21,719 nucleotides of DNA, taken from contig LRSR01010258.1 of NCBI GenBank assembly GCA_001579985.1, forward strand, positions 1-21,719, written 5' to 3'. Below, piece by piece: positions 18,801 to 21,719 of this stretch. The stretch is from Hypsibius dujardini. Taxonomy: Eukaryota > Tardigrada > Eutardigrada > Parachela > Hypsibiidae. A program made the position numbers and the translations under genes. The notes below the pieces were generated by a model, which worked only from the letters and a program-made list of their open reading frames with translations, did not search any database and had not been told where the DNA came from. Position 1 is the first letter of the stretch. Each line of letters opens with the position of its first letter.

Positions 18801-20919
18801 AGAGTGGGCGTTGTCTCAGATAGACCGAACAATATAAATTCAAAGACGACACGTTTTCAAACGCGTAGTTTTTGAAGGTCCTAGCAAAGAAGGGGTCATT
18901 TATAATATTTCCAGTTTTAGCACCACTTGAAACATCTTGTGAAACGTCTTACAAGATTATTTACTTCAATTTGCTATCTTTGGTTTTTCTGAAGACGTTG
19001 AACTGTACTGATCAGTTTAAAAACATTTACCGTAAAGAGGTCAGGTTGGGCATGCACCGGTATATCTTCTTCTGTGGATATAAATCTTTTCCGTAAAATC
19101 CAAGTGATATTTAATACTAACTTTTAGAAAAACGAAATGAGCTAAAAATCAGTATATGGCGTTCAAAAATATAGGTCATGGTTCTTCCAGAGAATTTCTA
19201 AAGCGAACGGAGCGACTAGTCCACAGATTAGCTTTTGATCAACTGAACTTAATTATTAAAAATATCCACCTCAATTTTTTGTAACTAAAACTGTTTGTGT
19301 CCAGTCCTAAGTTTAAGTCCAATTCATTTTACTAAACTTACTACTAACTTTCCTTTTTCTTTTTTTCCATTCATACTATTAGAACGGTAACTAAATTCTA
19401 TACTTTAGCGTTTCAGTCAACTCAACTAACTTCAACTAAAAAAAGGCAAAAAAATTGCGAAACGCTCAGTTTATTTTATTTTATTTTATTTTTGCCATCA
19501 TTAATCGGCCAACGTGGCCTACCTGGCATAGCAATGATTCTCCGGGTTGTGAGCTTCAGCAACTTGAAAATATTTCTAGAGCTTAGTTTGAAACGTCAAT
19601 GGAATGGGTAGGGCTGCCTGCCAAAGAAACTTGAAAGGTGGTAAAGAGCCGTTCCAATAAACAAATGACACAATTCCAAAATCGATACTAAATGTGTAGT
19701 ATAGATATTTTTAAGAGTAGTCAAACTCCCCAAAGATTAATTTGGCCATTTTCCTCATCTAAACATTGTTAGTATAATAGATTGGGCCTAAAGAGACATC
19801 AATTTGCGCATACCCAGTGTACAATCGTAGTGGAATGATCTTTAGCCCCTGGACTCTGGAAATGGAGCAAGAGGTGCCATTGAAATTGTGGAGATTTTTT
19901 CAACCCTCGTCATCGAACGCGACAGTGCGCTACTTGGGTCGGGGCAGGACGGACCGTGCAGCGGAAGTCAACTTGTGGATAGAATCGCCAATCGCACTTT
20001 CACCATCAGCAGTGGGAGGGTTTACTTCACCGCCGGTGGAATTCGCCTGATCAATACGGAAGTGTTCGCTTTCAATACCTCCACGCTTTCCTTGCAGGCA
20101 CGTTGTGGGTCAATCACAAGTTGAGGAATTCAAATACATTTTCTTTACTCAGTGACGGATCAAGGAGGGAGTGCAAGCCTTGCCGGGAAGGGGAGGGGCA
20201 AACTTTAACATTTAAAAAAACTCAAAATCTCTGTCCCTCTTGCCTTGCGGAAGGTACCAAAGTCATTTTGAACGCTTTATCATTTGAAAAGCCTCATCAT
20301 TTCCTCCCCCCCCCGCATCGTGGGGGGGAGGGACTGCCCCAACTTTCCACTCCTCCCTTTCCCATCCCCCGCATTGCGGGAGGAGGAAGCAAAATCATTT
20401 TAAGCGTCGGGGGAGGGGCAACGGCCCCGTCGGCGCAACGGTCAGTCCGCGACATTATTTAAGTAACGGCACTGTCGTTCTCCTTTAGACAATCGGAGTA
20501 TTTGACGGCACGAAGCAGCGGTTCACTTTCTATGAAAACAAGACGATTCCATGGCCGACGTCAGACGGTTCGCCGCCCGCTGATGTGCCGGAATGCGGCT
20601 TCACCGGACATGAAGGACGCTGTGCCGCGGAAAGTTCGTTAGTAACTGAGCTCGTGTACCCATGGGTGCCGGTTTTATCAAAGCAAATGTTCTTAAGAAG
20701 CTTTTGCGTGTAGACCGAGACACTGTAGATATTTAACTTTAATTCCTCCTAACAAGAAGGGCGTAAGCAATAATTTTCAAAAGATTTTACTTTGAAATTC
20801 AGCAAAACATTCAATAAATAACATTTCAGTTGAAATTATTCACAATTTAAAAACATTCTTTTCTTTAAGTGAAGAGTTTTTAGATTTTTGGATTTGATTT
20901 ACAGGGACTTCGACGATAA
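15822..20919 (+). CDS. Copy 3: ANF-receptor-type gene frameshifted just before its membrane span
   Basis: Exons: 15822-16152, 16920-16989, 17064-17374, 18094-18137, 18353-18472, 18553-18690, 19846-20097, 20489-20641 and 20905-20919. The signal peptide (MFLLFQSV, then VIAITCALTQ) and the whole ligand-binding ectodomain are open and nearly identical to copy 2, with the same intron positions and phases and the same GC donor after exon 7. Exon 8 ends TTA|gtaact instead of TTCA|gtaact: one base is missing, so splicing to exon 9 changes phase and reaches TAA at 20917. The predicted protein has 477 residues and no transmembrane span. Retaining intron 8 would also give a soluble product. The exon 4 donor (gtaaaa) is weaker than in the other copies. 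It may be a secreted binding protein or a young pseudogene; a sequencing error at one base would restore the receptor. Confidence 0.7.
16614..16638. repeat. TTAAG short tandem repeat
   Basis: About four TTAAG-like units lie in intron 1 of copy 3. Nothing comparable is seen at this place in the other copies. Confidence 0.5.
17640..17945. mobile_element. Unrelated or divergent insert in intron 3 of copy 3
   Basis: This stretch replaces the intron 3 segment found in copy 2, and similarity resumes around gcacacaactcgcaa. It includes aaaaaaacgagacacacga (17896-17914), which resembles the A-rich/gacacac stretch in the copy 1 insert, followed by TTATTATTATTA. The shared signature hints that the two inserts belong to one element family. 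No protein was recognised. Confidence 0.35.
19200..19500. repeat. AT-rich ACTAAA/TTTAGT block, intron 6 of copy 3
   Basis: This is the counterpart of the block in copies 1 and 2, and it ends in a TTTTA microsatellite at 19470-19493 (about five units). Confidence 0.4.
20098..20488 (+). other. Copy 3 intron 7 with GC donor
   Basis: The donor CAG|gcacgt and acceptor tttag|ACAATC are as in copy 2. Length is 391 bp. Confidence 0.66.
20190..20425. repeat. Same minisatellite in intron 7, copy 3
   Basis: About three units are seen, with landmarks at 20241, 20314 and 20371. They have the same GCATCG(C/T)GGG hairpin core and ATTTTAAGCG spacer as copy 2. Confidence 0.55.
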
Positions 20920-21247
20920 TTACAGCTCTGTCGACGGCAGCGGGTTGTATCTTATTGCTGGCTGGATCGGCTTATTATCGCTGGTTCAGGCAGCAACTCT
21001 TCGAATCGGAAAATTATTGGGTCCTCCAACGGAAGGACCTCGTTCTTCCGGGCTACACCTGCCAATCCCGGATATCACTGCTGTTCTCTTGCATAAGCTT
21101 AAAATCGCAAAGAGGAATAGAATTGTAACTACACTAGAAGTACTGGAAGCTCAATTATTTGGCAATGTTTATTTGGATATTACAAACCCTCTAATCTCCC
21201 GAGACTTGCACGCGCATGAAGCGGTGATACGAGGACACGCCCGCTAG
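20905..21247 (+). pseudogene. Copy 3 transmembrane exon and adjoining remnant, out of frame
   Basis: The frame beginning at 20907 encodes the same membrane span as copy 2 (STAAGCILLLAGSAYY), then RWFRQQLFESENYWVLQRKD, ending at a TAA near 21127. The exon 8 deletion puts it out of frame with the ectodomain. The second open frame, closing with TAG at 21245-21247, covers the stretch reading LEVLEAQLFGNVYLDIT and ISRDLHAHEAVIRGHAR. That stretch is a possible kinase-homology remnant and is the best preserved of the three copies. Confidence 0.5.
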
Positions 21248-21719
21248 CTTACCTGAGACTGGCTCCTTCGCTCATCTCAACCCTCACCAACAATCAGAAG
21301 ACGAACACGTGCAATTACAATTAGTGAGCAGGTGACCGAGAAAAGGAGCTCTCAGGCTGCTTTTTTCGGTGACCTTCAAAACTGGAGAGATTAGCCAGTT
21401 TTAAATACCGAAATAAACGCTGCAAAATAAGCGAGCTTTGAATACCATTACTGCACAATAATGCCTCGTTAGAAGCGTAACGGAGAGGTGGGCGGGCTCT
21501 GAGGTCACTGAACGTATCAAGTTATTTGGAGGGATTGGAAGAGTACTTATAATGTTACTACGTTCAGGGGTTGTGGGAACATTTTAAATTTTATTAAATT
21601 CAACAGTTTCAGATGCATTCTGTAATTTATTAAATTCGGGAGTTGAGAAAAACATGCACTTTTTCACTAGCAAAAAAATTAAATTTTTCACCGTATTTTA
21701 ATTTAAAAAGCTCCCCCCC
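21248..21719. other. Downstream flank of copy 3
   Basis: The flank is similar to copy 2's up to the kinase-homology exon site. Here cacag is changed to cacaa at the acceptor position and the exon sequence itself is missing. From about 21570 it carries the AT-rich repeat also found after copy 1. No gene is seen. Confidence 0.45.

Noticed and set aside
20888-21247. A 119-residue open frame starting MDLIYRDFDDNYSS as a separate gene
   Set aside because: Its first half is out of register with the membrane-spanning frame that the exon phase and copy 2 support. Only its second half looks like conserved former coding sequence.
1-21719. CRISPR arrays, bacterial operons, tRNA or rRNA genes
   Set aside because: No direct-repeat/spacer pattern, ribosome-binding sites or cloverleaf-like sequences were seen. 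The spliced gene structure is eukaryotic.

Overview
The window looks like animal nuclear DNA. Its coding sequence is split into short exons with clear GT-AG (and one conserved GC-AG) junctions, introns hold transposon debris and homopolymer G/C runs, and the two visible upstream regions carry TATA plus initiator-type promoter signals. An invertebrate, perhaps an ecdysozoan such as a tardigrade, is my guess; nothing in the sequence fixes the taxon.

The content is a tandem array of three copies of one gene, repeated about every 7.8-8.2 kb on the + strand. Each copy encodes a signal peptide and an ANF-receptor-type (periplasmic-binding-like) ligand-binding ectodomain, as in natriuretic-peptide receptors and receptor guanylate cyclases. 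A single transmembrane segment follows, with a short juxtamembrane stretch. Copy 1 occupies 1 to about 6290 (the window opens inside exon 1), copy 2 runs 8000-12511, and copy 3 runs 15822 to about 21247. All copies share the same nine-exon structure and intron phases (1,2,1,0,0,0,0,1). No guanylate cyclase catalytic domain is seen. Only decayed pieces of what may be the kinase-homology domain lie downstream of the transmembrane exon.

The copies differ in predicted topology. Copy 2 splices to an open reading frame of 545 residues with one membrane span and a 47-residue tail, which is the architecture of the clearance receptor NPR-C. Copy 1 has lost the exon 8 splice donor, and its read-through frame ends on a stop codon inside a 202-bp mariner-type MITE. 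Copy 3 has a 1-nt deletion at the same exon 8 edge, so its frame closes five codons into the transmembrane exon. Copies 1 and 3 are therefore predicted to give secreted ectodomains, or to be recent pseudogenes; copy 2 is predicted to stay in the membrane.

Copies 2 and 3 each have their own nearly identical promoter region (7367-7999 and 15189-15821). These contain a degenerate 15-16 bp tandem repeat, and an inverted array of the same repeat lies farther upstream of copy 3. Between copies lie about 1.7-3.3 kb of non-coding DNA with receptor-gene remnants, a foldback hairpin and unrecognised inserts. All gene models are manual splice reconstructions and have not been checked against RNA.
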